DNA of 51,947 nucleotides from Clostridiales bacterium (GTDB lineage Bacteria > Bacillota > Clostridia > Christensenellales > UBA1242): contig SVIU01000004.1 of assembly GCA_015069335.1 (NCBI GenBank), positions 1-51,947 on the forward strand, read 5' to 3'. The notes under the pieces were generated by a model that worked only from the letters and a program-made list of their open reading frames with translations, ran no database searches and had not been told where the DNA came from. The translations under genes were made by a program, and so were the position numbers. Shown in pieces: positions 43,451 to 51,947 of the stretch (its first letter is position 1; each line of letters starts with the position of its first letter).

Positions 43451-43846
43451 TTATTCTTCTACTCCTTCTACAATAATTTGCCTATAAAGCGTATAACCTT
43501 TGTATCTAAAATTGTCTATAGTGTATTTAACTACATAAACACCTTCGACAAGACCATCTGCATTTGCTTCTGGCTCGCCAACAATAACAATATCATCTGT
43601 TACATCTTTGCCAAATGCAACGCAAACTGCGCCTTGCTCATTGTATGTATCGCTAACCTTTAAAACAATTTCAGCATTGCCAACAAGTTCAAACTTGTCG
43701 TTTCTAGTCAAAAAATATGCCGTTCCAATTCCTGCACCAATGCCAACAATTAAGCATGTCAATAATATAAAAATTTTTAAGGGCGACATTTTTTTAACAT
43801 ATTTTTCAATATTTTTTTGTGTTTTACTTGATTTTTTATTTGCCAT
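43451..43846 (-). CDS. Membrane-anchored Ig-like (DUF5011-type) protein
   Basis: The 131-residue protein has a basic N-terminus, one membrane helix (about 24-46, IFILLTCLIVGIGAGIGTAY), and a single beta-sandwich domain with YNEQGAVCVAFGKDVTDDI and GVYVVKYTIDNFRYKGYTLY, like bacterial Ig-like DUF5011 repeats. AGGGG precedes the ATG. It is coupled to the beta-lactamase-fold gene and may serve it as an extracellular binding partner; this is inference. Confidence 0.75.
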   Translation of the reverse strand: MANKKSSKTQKNIEKYVKKMSPLKIFILLTCLIVGIGAGIGTAYFLTRNDKFELVGNAEIVLKVSDTYNEQGAVCVAFGKDVTDDIVIVGEPEANADGLVEGVYVVKYTIDNFRYKGYTLYRQIIVEGVEE

Positions 43847-43977
43847 AAAAACCCCTTTTAATTAAAAATTAATTAATTTTTGATAAAAAAAAATTGTTTT
43901 TTAATAATATCATATAATTTTTAATAAATAAATGTTTTTTTTGAATATTTTTTAAATTAATTTTTATTTAAATAAAT

Positions 43978-45792
43978 TTATTCGTGAAAATATTCAAATA
44001 TTGTTTTTGCCAAATCCTTATGAATACCCTTAACCAAAGCAAGTTCTTCTACGCTTGCACTTTTTATGTTTGTTAGTGTTTTAAATTGTTTATAAAGAGC
44101 AATTCTTTTTGCCCTACCAACGCCCTTTATGTCATCAAGCGGATCTGAAATTGCCGACTTGCCACGCAAGCTTCTATGAAAAGTGATTGCAAAGCGGTGG
44201 GCTTCGTCTCTTATTCTTATTAATAGTTTAAGTTCTTCACCCGTTCTCTTTAACATAAGTGGTGTGCTTTTGTTTGGCAGGTATACTTCTTCAAATTTTT
44301 CTGCTAATGATATCATTTTTATGCTTGAATGTTTTGAGTTTTGCAAAACGTTATAGCATGTTGAAAGTTGGCCTTTGCCACCATCAATCATTATTAAGTC
44401 TGGTCGCTTTGAAAAACTCTCGTCTTCTTGCTTGTCTAGTTCGTTTAGTCTGCGTGTTAATGTTTCTTCAAGGCTTGCAAAGTCGTTGGAGCCTTCTACT
44501 GTTTTTATTTTAAATTTGCGGTACATTTTTCTTGCTGGCTCGCCATTTTCAAACACAACCATACTAGCAACCTTGTTTGTTCCACTTATGTTTGAAATGT
44601 CATAACATTCTATTCTTTTTGGAATTTGTGGCAAGTTTAAAACATTCTTTAAATTAATCAAAGCGCCCAAAGTGCGTTTAAATTTGAGTTTATCTTCTCT
44701 AACTCGTTTAAACAAATGCTCTCTTGCGTTTTCTTCTGCCATTTTTATAATTTGATTTTTTAAAGCAATTTTAGGGCAACTCACAAAGGTTGATTTTTGA
44801 AAACTGCTTTGCAAATATTCGTTAAAATCATCCATATTGTCCATTGGCAAATTAACAATAATTTGGTCTGGAATTTGTTTGTTTTTGTAATATGCAATAA
44901 TAAAGTTTTGCAAGCTTTCGCTGTCAGAAATAGATGCATCATTAATAGAAAAATCTTCAATTCCTAAAATTTTGCCAGAGCGTAGTGTAAGCGCGCAAAC
45001 TGCCCCAGCCTCGCCGTCTGTTACATATGCAAAAGCATCAAGCGACAAATCTCTTGGCAAATTTGCCACAACTTTTGCCTTTAACTTTTTAATAATTTTT
45101 AAATGCTCTCGCATTTCAAGTGCTTTTTCAAAATTTTCGGCTTGTGCGTAGTTTTGCATTTTTTCGGTTATTATGGCTTCAACTTGATTGTCGTTGCCTT
45201 TTAAAAACTCAACTGCCTCGTCCACAATTTTCCTATAATATGATTTATCAATATATTGCATGCAAGGTGCTTTGCATAAACCTATTGAATAGTTAAGGCA
45301 AGCTCTTGCCCTTTTTTTGCCCATTTTTTCTTTGCATTTTCGAACAGGAAAAGCAAGGTTTAACAAATTTAAGACATCTTTTGCTGCAATGCCATTGATA
45401 TATGGCCCAAAATATTTTGAGCCGTCTTTTTTGATTTTTCTTGTTATTTCAAACCTCGGATAATCTTCTTTTAAATTTGTTTTTATATATGCAAATGTTT
45501 TTGAGTCTTTTAAAAGGATGTTATAAAAAGGCTGAAATTTTTTTATTAAGTTGTTTTCTAGGGCAAAAGCGTCTTGCTCTGATAGTGTTATAAAATATTC
45601 AAAGTCGGCAATATGTTCGACCATTGCTTGCACTTTGGCTTGTTTTTGCGTGTTTTGAAAATACTGGCTCACTCTGTTTTTTAAATTTTTTGCTTTGCCA
45701 ACATAAATGACAGTGCCGTCTGCATCTTTCATAATGTAAACGCCACTGCACTCCGATATGTTATTAAGTTTTTGCTTTATAACATCATTCAT
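43978..45792 (-). CDS. uvrC: UvrABC excinuclease subunit C
   Basis: UvrC makes both incisions in nucleotide excision repair. The 604-residue protein has the GIY-YIG domain (GVYIMKDADGTVIYVGKAKN), four-cysteine region (RKCKEKMGKKRARACLNYSI, GLCKAPC), the UVR coiled coil near 200-235, the RNase H-like domain (ECYDISNISGT, LIMIDGGKGQLS) and a C-terminal double HhH (DDIKGVGRAKRIALYKQF, ALVKGIHKDLAKTI). All domains are present. It overlaps pgm by 8 bases. uvrA and uvrB are not in the window. Confidence 0.97.
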   Translation of the reverse strand: MNDVIKQKLNNISECSGVYIMKDADGTVIYVGKAKNLKNRVSQYFQNTQKQAKVQAMVEHIADFEYFITLSEQDAFALENNLIKKFQPFYNILLKDSKTFAYIKTNLKEDYPRFEITRKIKKDGSKYFGPYINGIAAKDVLNLLNLAFPVRKCKEKMGKKRARACLNYSIGLCKAPCMQYIDKSYYRKIVDEAVEFLKGNDNQVEAIITEKMQNYAQAENFEKALEMREHLKIIKKLKAKVVANLPRDLSLDAFAYVTDGEAGAVCALTLRSGKILGIEDFSINDASISDSESLQNFIIAYYKNKQIPDQIIVNLPMDNMDDFNEYLQSSFQKSTFVSCPKIALKNQIIKMAEENAREHLFKRVREDKLKFKRTLGALINLKNVLNLPQIPKRIECYDISNISGTNKVASMVVFENGEPARKMYRKFKIKTVEGSNDFASLEETLTRRLNELDKQEDESFSKRPDLIMIDGGKGQLSTCYNVLQNSKHSSIKMISLAEKFEEVYLPNKSTPLMLKRTGEELKLLIRIRDEAHRFAITFHRSLRGKSAISDPLDDIKGVGRAKRIALYKQFKTLTNIKSASVEELALVKGIHKDLAKTIFEYFHE

Positions 45793-47422
45793 TTATTTCA
45801 AATATTTCCTTTTTGATTGCCAACAAAACGTCGTTTGCAAGTTTTTTGCTCGCATCCAAATTTTCACCTTTTGCGTGAATATAAAATTTAAGTTTAGGCT
45901 CGGTTCCACTTGGACGAATAATAAAACTAAAATCTTGTGTTTTATATTCTATAAAGTTTGATTTGTCAAGGCCGGTTTTGTCTATTAGATAGTCAACCGT
46001 TTCTACAATCTTTTTTTTGTTTAAGGTTTTTAAGCCTTTTTGTCTTAAATCATCAACTGCTTTGTTCATTCTATCAAGTGCATTTTCACCTTTAAATTCT
46101 AGGCTTGAATTTAAAGAATAAACATTGTCAAACTTTTGATAAATTTCTTCTAGATATTCTTCTACTGAACTTCCCTTGTTTTTTAAATAGCTTGCAAGTT
46201 CACAAAATCTTAATAGTGCAAAAATTCCGTCCTTGTCATAAAAACCGTCTTTAACAATATAGCCACAACTTTCTTCATATGCCATTAAAAATCCATCTTT
46301 GCCTAATTTATCTTCTAGTTGCATTTTTGCCTTGCCTATGTTTTTAAATCCGGTTAGTGATTTTTTAAACTTAATTCCATAAGCATCACACATTGCAAAA
46401 AACATAGGTGATGAAACAACCGTTGAAACAGCAAAAAGATTTTTGTCTTTTGCTCTATTTTCATAAAGATAGTTTAGTAGCAAAAATCCCATTTCGTTGC
46501 CAGTTAATAATTTGTAACCCTTTGTGCTTTTTATCATTGCGCCAAGCCTATCGCCATCAGGATCGGTTGCCACAATTACATCTGCATCAAAATTTTCGGT
46601 GCATTTTAAACTTGCCTTGTATGCCTCAATAAATTCTGGATTTGGATATGGACATGTTGTAAAATTGCCGTCTGCAACCTTTTGTTTTAAAGGTGTAACA
46701 ACATTTTTAAAACCTACGCCTTTGAGCGCAGTTATTACATATTTATATGCTGTCCCATTAAGTGGTGTATAAATAATATTTAACGCTTTGTTGAGTTTGT
46801 TTTTGTAAAAATTGCCCAAAAAACTTTTTTTAACATCATTTTTTACATAATGAATATTTTTGTTTGCATTTTTGAGCTTGCAAAACTCATTAAAAGCTTC
46901 AACCTCATTTGTTTTTGAGTATAATTTGCCCAACTCTTTTTCAAGATCGCCAGAAATTTGAATGCCATCTTTTGTGCTTATTTTTATTCCGTTATACTCT
47001 TTTTTGTTGTGGCTTGCCGTAATCATTATGCCCAAGTCCGCCGATAAATACTTTATTGAATATGTTAAAACTGGCGTTGGAACATACTCTTTGAACAAGT
47101 TGGCATCTATGCCACCGTTTGAAAGAACCTTTGCAAAAATGCGAGAATATTTTTTGGAATTGTGTCTTGTATCAAAACCAACAACAACCGATTTTAACTT
47201 TTTGTTTTTACATAAAGCCAATATGGCATTTGCCAAGCGACAAACATTAATCTCGTTCATACGGTTTGTTCCCAATGCCATAACACCCCTAAGCCCAGCA
47301 GTACCAAATGAAAGTTCGCCCGAAAAAGCAGAAGCAATTTGTTCCTCGCTCATTGCTTTAAGCTCTTTATTGATGGCCATATTTTCAATTTTTAGCCATT
47401 TTTCATAAAGTTTGTTTTGCAT
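45785..47422 (-). CDS. Phospho-sugar mutase (phosphoglucomutase type)
   Basis: The 545-residue alpha-D-phosphohexomutase is of the long PgcA/PMM type. The phosphoserine loop is TASHNKKEYNG (Ser137), the metal-binding loop DPDGDRLG lies near residue 285, the sugar-binding loop AYEESCGY follows, and the phosphate-binding RPSGTEPKLK lies near the C-terminus. It most likely interconverts glucose 1- and 6-phosphate for glycolipid or polysaccharide precursors, though mannose or pentose phosphates are possible. It lies 19 bases after rmuC and overlaps uvrC. Confidence 0.93.
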   Translation of the reverse strand: MQNKLYEKWLKIENMAINKELKAMSEEQIASAFSGELSFGTAGLRGVMALGTNRMNEINVCRLANAILALCKNKKLKSVVVGFDTRHNSKKYSRIFAKVLSNGGIDANLFKEYVPTPVLTYSIKYLSADLGIMITASHNKKEYNGIKISTKDGIQISGDLEKELGKLYSKTNEVEAFNEFCKLKNANKNIHYVKNDVKKSFLGNFYKNKLNKALNIIYTPLNGTAYKYVITALKGVGFKNVVTPLKQKVADGNFTTCPYPNPEFIEAYKASLKCTENFDADVIVATDPDGDRLGAMIKSTKGYKLLTGNEMGFLLLNYLYENRAKDKNLFAVSTVVSSPMFFAMCDAYGIKFKKSLTGFKNIGKAKMQLEDKLGKDGFLMAYEESCGYIVKDGFYDKDGIFALLRFCELASYLKNKGSSVEEYLEEIYQKFDNVYSLNSSLEFKGENALDRMNKAVDDLRQKGLKTLNKKKIVETVDYLIDKTGLDKSNFIEYKTQDFSFIIRPSGTEPKLKFYIHAKGENLDASKKLANDVLLAIKKEIFEINE

Positions 47423-47441
47423 AAGACACTTTTCCTTTTTG

Positions 47442-48743
47442 TTATTCGTTTATGTCATCATCAGTCAAAAGATTTTCATCCGATTCGTCTAGTTCTAAAA
47501 TTTGTTCTTGATTTTCTACCGCTATGTTTTTTAATTTGCGCTCTATTGTTCTTGATTTTTTTGTTGCAAATTCAATAGTATTGCTTGCTTCGGTGAGTTT
47601 CTTTTGTGTTTTTGCGAGTAAATCAACAAATTTGCCAAATTCGGTTTTGATTGTTCCAAGAAGTTGCCATACTTCGCTTGAGCGTTTTTCTATGGTTAGT
47701 GTTCTAAAGCCCATTTGCAAACTGTTAAGAAGTGAAGCAAGAGTTGTTGGGCCACAAACCGTAATTTTGTAATCTCGTTGTAATACTTCAGCAAGGCCTG
47801 TTCTTCTTAACACTTCAGCATACAAACCTTCAATTGATAAATACATTACTGCAAAATCGGTGGTGTTTGGCACATCTATATATTTTTCTTTTATTGATTT
47901 TGCTTCATCTTTTACTCTACGCTCTAGAGCTTTTAAGCAAGTTTCAATTTCCGCTTGATCGCCACGCTCGCTGGCATCGCATAATCTTTGATAATCTTCA
48001 ATTGGGAATTTTGCATCAATTGGAAGCATTACAAAATCGCCATTCTTGCCTGGGAGTTTTATAACATAATCCACTCTTTCGGTTGAGTTTTGTTTGATTT
48101 GATATTGGCTTTCGTATTGCTCTGGGCTCATCATTTGTTCTAGTAAGTTGCCAAGTTGAACTTCGCCCCAAATGCCACGTGTTTTGACGTTGGTTAGCAC
48201 CTTTTTAAGATCTCCAACACCGCTTGCAAGTGACTTCATTTCGCCAAGGCCTTCGTAAACACTTTGCAATCTTTCGTTGATTACGTTAAACGACTCTGTT
48301 AAACGTCTTTCTAAACTTACGTTTAGTTTTTCGTCAACCGTTTGACGCATTTGTTCTAGTTTTTTCTCGTTGTCGTTTTGAAGCCTTACAAGCCCCTCTT
48401 GCAATACGAGCGTTGCGTTTTTCATATTTTCTGACGTGCTTTCTAGCATTTTGTTTAGCCTTGCCATAATGTCGTTTAGCTGCTGTTGATGTAGGCCTGC
48501 ATTTTGAGTTACTGCATTTATGACACTATCGTTGTTGATGGCCATTGATTTTACTATGATGTCATTTATTTTTTGATTAAGCTTGTCTTGCTCGCCAAAA
48601 CACATTTGAATATATGACCTAAGTTCTAAATAGTCTTTTACTGTCATAGCGTTGTTTTCTTTTTTGTTTTTAAAGAGCAAAGCAACACATATGATTAGCA
48701 ATATGCTTAATAGAACTACGCTAATTATTCCTAAAGTCTCCAA
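47442..48743 (-). CDS. rmuC: DNA recombination protein RmuC
   Basis: RmuC limits inversion at short inverted repeats and belongs to the PD-(D/E)XK nuclease-like proteins. The 433-residue protein has an N-terminal membrane helix (GIISVVLLSILLIICVALLF), a long coiled coil (about 60-175), the core with ILGNLLEQM-like packing, VDYVIKLPGKNGDFVMLPID and AKFP, and a charged tail. The start is TTG at 48743, 8 bases after AGAGG, overlapping cca by 23 bases. Confidence 0.93.
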   Translation of the reverse strand: METLGIISVVLLSILLIICVALLFKNKKENNAMTVKDYLELRSYIQMCFGEQDKLNQKINDIIVKSMAINNDSVINAVTQNAGLHQQQLNDIMARLNKMLESTSENMKNATLVLQEGLVRLQNDNEKKLEQMRQTVDEKLNVSLERRLTESFNVINERLQSVYEGLGEMKSLASGVGDLKKVLTNVKTRGIWGEVQLGNLLEQMMSPEQYESQYQIKQNSTERVDYVIKLPGKNGDFVMLPIDAKFPIEDYQRLCDASERGDQAEIETCLKALERRVKDEAKSIKEKYIDVPNTTDFAVMYLSIEGLYAEVLRRTGLAEVLQRDYKITVCGPTTLASLLNSLQMGFRTLTIEKRSSEVWQLLGTIKTEFGKFVDLLAKTQKKLTEASNTIEFATKKSRTIERKLKNIAVENQEQILELDESDENLLTDDDINE

Positions 48744-49983
48744 TTTTTTTTACCTCTTTAATAAGTTCGGATTTTTCGTTTGTTAGTGCATTTTCAAACA
48801 CTTCGTCTAATAAGCTTTTTAAAACTGTGCTGATGTTTTTGTCTTGTATGTTAGGCAAAGCTTTTTTAATGTCATTGCCGTTTATGTTTAAATCTTTTAT
48901 TCTTACTGGAATTTTATGATTTAAAATGTATCTATAGAAAAAGTTGTATTTTTCAAAAAGCTTTTTGTTGGTGTATTTTAAATATTCTCTTATTATGTTA
49001 AAATAATCAAAATATTTAAAGAAATATTCTTTGTTGCTTCTTTTGTTAAGTGCATCAAAATATCCGCACACAATTTTTATGTAATCTTCAGCCTGTTTGC
49101 CCACACATAAACCTTTTGCACCCAATAAATCTTTTAAAAAGTATTCTACGCAATCTGGATTTACTGCATTAACAATGTCAATAAGTAGTGCAATAAACCT
49201 GTCTTCTAGTTTTACGCTTTTTAGCATTGTGAGTTTAACCTTGTCGCAAGGCACATAAAAAAGTGGGAATAGTTTAAGTTCGTTAAACAAGTTCATTGCT
49301 CTTATGTGGCTCTTTGGTTTGCTGATGCTATATTTTTGGTCGGCATAAAGCATAAGTTTAAGTTCGCTGAGTTTGCGTTGACCAGAAATGTCTTTTAATC
49401 TATAAGTCATACTTTTTGCAACTTTGTATGAGTGCTTGTCAATGTTAAAACCAAGTTCACAAGCTTGTCGCACCATTCTTAAAATTCTAACTCCGTCATT
49501 GTCAAAAACATATTCTGGTGTTTCTACACATTTTACCAAACGTTTTTGCACGTCATATGTTCCAGAATAAATGTCAACATAGCGTCTGTGAGTTAAATTG
49601 TAATAAATTGCGTTGCAAGTAAAATCGCGCCTTTTGGCATCTTCGCGTATGTCTTTTACAAATTCGGCAAGTTCTGGGCAGTGTTTGCCACTTTTATCGT
49701 ATTCTTCTCTTCTAAATGTGGTATGCTCAAATTCTTCATCTTCAACCTTAATTAAAACAGTGCCAAGTTTTTTGCTTTTGTCTACAACTTTAAAATCGCT
49801 ATATTTTAACAATTGTTTTAATTCATCTGGAGTGAGCTCACTTGCCAAGTCTACATCTGTATCGCAAAAGCCCATAAGGTTGTTGCGAACATATCCGCCC
49901 ACCAAAAAAATATCGGCTTTGTTTTTTAGTTTAAAAACCAATTTTTCTAAATTTTCACTTATAACAATCTTTTTTCCGTCCAT
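48721..49983 (-). CDS. cca: CCA tRNA nucleotidyltransferase
   Basis: It adds or repairs the 3' CCA of tRNAs, although tRNA-Leu in this window encodes CCA. The 420-residue class II nucleotidyltransferase has FLVGGYVRNNLMG (26-38), catalytic DVD (D43, D45), the RRDFTCNAIYYN motif and the NDGVRILRMVRQA motif, then helical tRNA-binding domains. It leads cca-rmuC-pgm-uvrC. A promoter (TTGCTT-17-TATACT) ends 10 bases before the ATG and no Shine-Dalgarno sequence is visible, so the leader would be only 3-4 bases. Confidence 0.94.
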   Translation of the reverse strand: MDGKKIVISENLEKLVFKLKNKADIFLVGGYVRNNLMGFCDTDVDLASELTPDELKQLLKYSDFKVVDKSKKLGTVLIKVEDEEFEHTTFRREEYDKSGKHCPELAEFVKDIREDAKRRDFTCNAIYYNLTHRRYVDIYSGTYDVQKRLVKCVETPEYVFDNDGVRILRMVRQACELGFNIDKHSYKVAKSMTYRLKDISGQRKLSELKLMLYADQKYSISKPKSHIRAMNLFNELKLFPLFYVPCDKVKLTMLKSVKLEDRFIALLIDIVNAVNPDCVEYFLKDLLGAKGLCVGKQAEDYIKIVCGYFDALNKRSNKEYFFKYFDYFNIIREYLKYTNKKLFEKYNFFYRYILNHKIPVRIKDLNINGNDIKKALPNIQDKNISTVLKSLLDEVFENALTNEKSELIKEVKKIGDFRNN

Positions 49984-49993
49984 ATTGATTTAT

Positions 49994-50022
49994 AGTATAA
50001 CACAACAAAATTTGATAAGCAA
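49994..50022 (-). promoter_or_regulatory. Promoter of cca-rmuC-pgm-uvrC
   Basis: TTGCTT (50017-50022), a 17-base spacer and TATACT (49994-49999) on the minus strand, 10 bases before the cca ATG. Confidence 0.55.
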
Positions 50023-50125
50023 ACAAATTTAAAGTTATAAGAGTATTAAAAAATTTTGGTACAAAACAAAAAATTACTTTGTAAAATTTTAATAAATAGT
50101 TATACTAAAATAATTAGGAGAAAAA

Positions 50126-51947
50126 ATGAAGTATACATATTTTGAAGATAAAAACATTAATGTAAGAGATTATATAGTTAAAAATTACACCCCTTATGAC
50201 GGTGATGAGAGTTTTTTATGCGAGCCAACCAACAAAACTTTGAAACTTTGGCTACAACTTTGCGACAAAATGAAAGAAGAACGCTCTAGAGGTGGTATTT
50301 TTGATGTGGATGTTGACACAATTTCAACTGTTACTTCGCACAACCCTGGATATATTAATAAAAGGCTTGAAACCATTGTTGGTTTGCAAACTGACGAGCC
50401 TTTAAAACGTGCCGTTATGCCTTTTGGCGGAATTAGGCTTGTATATAAAGAAATGGAAGAAACAAACAGAACACTAAACCCTAAAGTAGGCAATGTTTTT
50501 AAATATCGCAAAACTCACAATGATGGCGTTTTTGATGTTTATTCTGACCAAATGAAACTTGCAAGGCATACACATATAATTACTGGACTTCCTGATGCTT
50601 ATGGCAGAGGCAGAATTATTGGTGATTATCGTAGGGTTGCTCTTTATGGCGTTGACTATTTGATTGAACAAAAGAAACAATCTTTGATTGATTGTCAAAA
50701 TGAACCATTTAGTGAGGATTTAATAAGGTTAAGAGAAGAAATTTCTGAGCAAATTAAAGCACTAAACCAATTAAAAGAAATGGCAAAAAGTTATGGCTTT
50801 GACATTTCAAAACCGGCCACTGACACCAAAGAGGCAATTCAATGGTTATACTTTGGCTATTTAGGTGCTGTAAAAGACCAAAATGGCGCAGCCATGAGCC
50901 TTGGACGTGTTAGCACATTTTTGGACATATATGCCGAGAGAGATTTAAAATCTGGCAAATATACCGAGTCACAAATTCAAGAATTTGTTGACCACTTTGT
51001 AATGAAATTACGTATTGTTAGGTTTTTGAGAACAAGCGAATATGATAAATTGTTTTCTGGCGATCCAACTTGGGTTACTGAAAGCATTGGCGGTATGTGT
51101 GATGACGGCAGACATATGGTTACCAAAATGAGTTACAGATTTTTGCATACACTCACAAATCTTGGCCCAGCACCTGAGCCAAACCTTACTATTTTGTGGA
51201 GCAAAAAACTTCCTGCAAACTTTAAAAAGTATTGCGCAAAAGTTTCTATTAAAACAAGTTCTATTCAATATGAAAATGACGACATTATGCGTCCAAAACT
51301 TGGTGATGATTATGGCATTGCATGTTGCGTTTCGGCAATGAGAATTGGCAAACAAATGCAATTTTTTGGTGCAAGAGCAAATCTTGGTAAAGCACTACTC
51401 TATGCCATAAATGGTGGCGTTGATGAGATGCATTTTGACCATGTTACCAATGTTGTAAAACCAATCACAACCGAATATTTAAACTATAATGATGTAATTA
51501 AAAATTTTGATAAAATTTTGGATTGGCTTGCAGGGCTTTATATCAACACACTAAATGCCATTCACTATATGCACGACAAATATTGTTATGAAGCATTGGA
51601 AATGGCTCTACATGACAATCAAATTGTTAGAACAATGGCTGGCGGAATTGCTGGGCTTAGCGTTGTCGCTGATAGTTTATCCGCAATTAAATATGCCAAA
51701 GTTAAACCAATTAGAAACGAGCAAGGTATTGCCGTAGACTTTGAAATTGAAGGCGACTTCCCTAAATATGGCAATAATGACGAGCGAGTTGATAAAATTG
51801 CAGTTGATACTGTTAACAAATTCATTAAGTATTTAAGAAAATACAAAACATATAGAAACAGCATTCAAACTTTGTCTGTTTTAACCATAACCAGCAATGT
51901 TGTGTATGGCAAAAACACAGGAAGCACACCTGACGGAAGAAAAGCCG
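50126..51947 (+). CDS. pflB: Pyruvate formate-lyase (formate C-acetyltransferase), 3' end outside window
   Basis: This glycyl-radical enzyme splits pyruvate and CoA into acetyl-CoA and formate during anaerobic growth. The frame is open from the ATG at 50126 (AGGAG upstream) to the window end, 607 codons of about 740. The N-terminus is [20 protein letters not shown], followed by the LERSRGG-like region and [24 protein letters not shown] motifs (seen as [18 protein letters not shown]). The active-site cysteine pair is C400-C401 in [14 protein letters not shown]. The Gly-radical loop lies beyond the window. A possible -10 (TATACT, 50101-50106) is present without a good -35. It implies a strictly or facultatively anaerobic fermenter. 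Confidence 0.96.
   Translation, partial: MKYTYFEDKNINVRDYIVKNYTPYDGDESFLCEPTNKTLKLWLQLCDKMKEERSRGGIFDVDVDTISTVTSHNPGYINKRLETIVGLQTDEPLKRAVMPFGGIRLVYKEMEETNRTLNPKVGNVFKYRKTHNDGVFDVYSDQMKLARHTHIITGLPDAYGRGRIIGDYRRVALYGVDYLIEQKKQSLIDCQNEPFSEDLIRLREEISEQIKALNQLKEMAKSYGFDISKPATDTKEAIQWLYFGYLGAVKDQNGAAMSLGRVSTFLDIYAERDLKSGKYTESQIQEFVDHFVMKLRIVRFLRTSEYDKLFSGDPTWVTESIGGMCDDGRHMVTKMSYRFLHTLTNLGPAPEPNLTILWSKKLPANFKKYCAKVSIKTSSIQYENDDIMRPKLGDDYGIACCVSAMRIGKQMQFFGARANLGKALLYAINGGVDEMHFDHVTNVVKPITTEYLNYNDVIKNFDKILDWLAGLYINTLNAIHYMHDKYCYEALEMALHDNQIVRTMAGGIAGLSVVADSLSAIKYAKVKPIRNEQGIAVDFEIEGDFPKYGNNDERVDKIAVDTVNKFIKYLRKYKTYRNSIQTLSVLTITSNVVYGKNTGSTPDGRKA

Noticed and set aside
50194..51361. Several minus-strand frames of 74-117 codons
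   Set aside because: All lie antisense to pflB, whose frame is continuous from 50126 to the window end.

Overview
The window is AT-rich, Gram-positive-type (Firmicutes-like) chromosome. The evidence is the HrcA/CIRCE-controlled hrcA-grpE-dnaK-dnaJ operon, the rplU-prp-rpmA cluster with an N-terminally extended L27, strong AGGAGG-type ribosome binding sites, sigma-A promoters with almost invariant 17-bp spacers, and the sporulation genes yqfC and yqfD. I infer an uncultured endospore-forming (or recently so) Clostridia-like bacterium. No phage, plasmid, CRISPR or complete IS is visible. Most genes are on the minus strand. The plus-strand genes are a small secreted/spore-type protein, a glycosyltransferase, a short XRE regulator and pflB, which is cut by the window end.

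Layout. 1-4.6 kb: gltX, tRNA-Leu(CAA), and an XRE regulator overlapping a (p)ppGpp hydrolase-like HD-TGS gene. 4.7-7 kb: rpiB, a degenerate GT2-like membrane protein and gap. 7-9 kb: two lineage-specific genes. 9.1-10.1 kb: rplU-prp-rpmA. 10.1-14.7 kb: a DUF4132-like protein and a GLUG-type surface protein. 14.8-17.6 kb: yqfC-yqfD-ybeY-era. 17.6-20.6 kb: tadA, rlmH and two CPBP membrane proteases. 20.7-22.6 kb: nrdR, two small hypotheticals and RNase P RNA. 22.7-27.9 kb: the heat-shock operon, interrupted by repeat-rich spacers. 28-29.4 kb: a graveyard of polysaccharide genes (glf with an internal deletion, a DUF4422 glycosyltransferase with two frameshifts, one more fragment). 29.6-33.7 kb: a GT4 glycosyltransferase, a lipoprotein, a SipW/TasA-like LRR_5 surface protein and its divergent XRE regulator. 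33.8-39.7 kb: recJ-relA-hemZ. 39.8-43.9 kb: secD-secF, a ComEC-like beta-lactamase-fold protein and an Ig-like membrane protein. 44-50 kb: cca-rmuC-pgm-uvrC. 50.1 kb to the end: pflB.

Most interesting points. (1) Alarmone metabolism appears divided between two RSH genes. One keeps the HD hydrolase residues but has no recognisable synthetase. The other keeps every synthetase motif but has lost the HD residues. (2) A divergent XRE/LRR_5 surface-protein module has three copies of the palindrome ACGAA-N5-TTCGT, one filling the spacer of the surface-protein promoter exactly. (3) At least three genes have a -10 hexamer exactly 6 nt before the ATG and no Shine-Dalgarno sequence, which suggests leaderless mRNAs. 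(4) A sigma-E-like promoter precedes yqfC. (5) The decayed polysaccharide cassette lies between two diverged copies of the hrcA promoter region. (6) An interspersed double-hairpin repeat varies in sequence but keeps its pairing.
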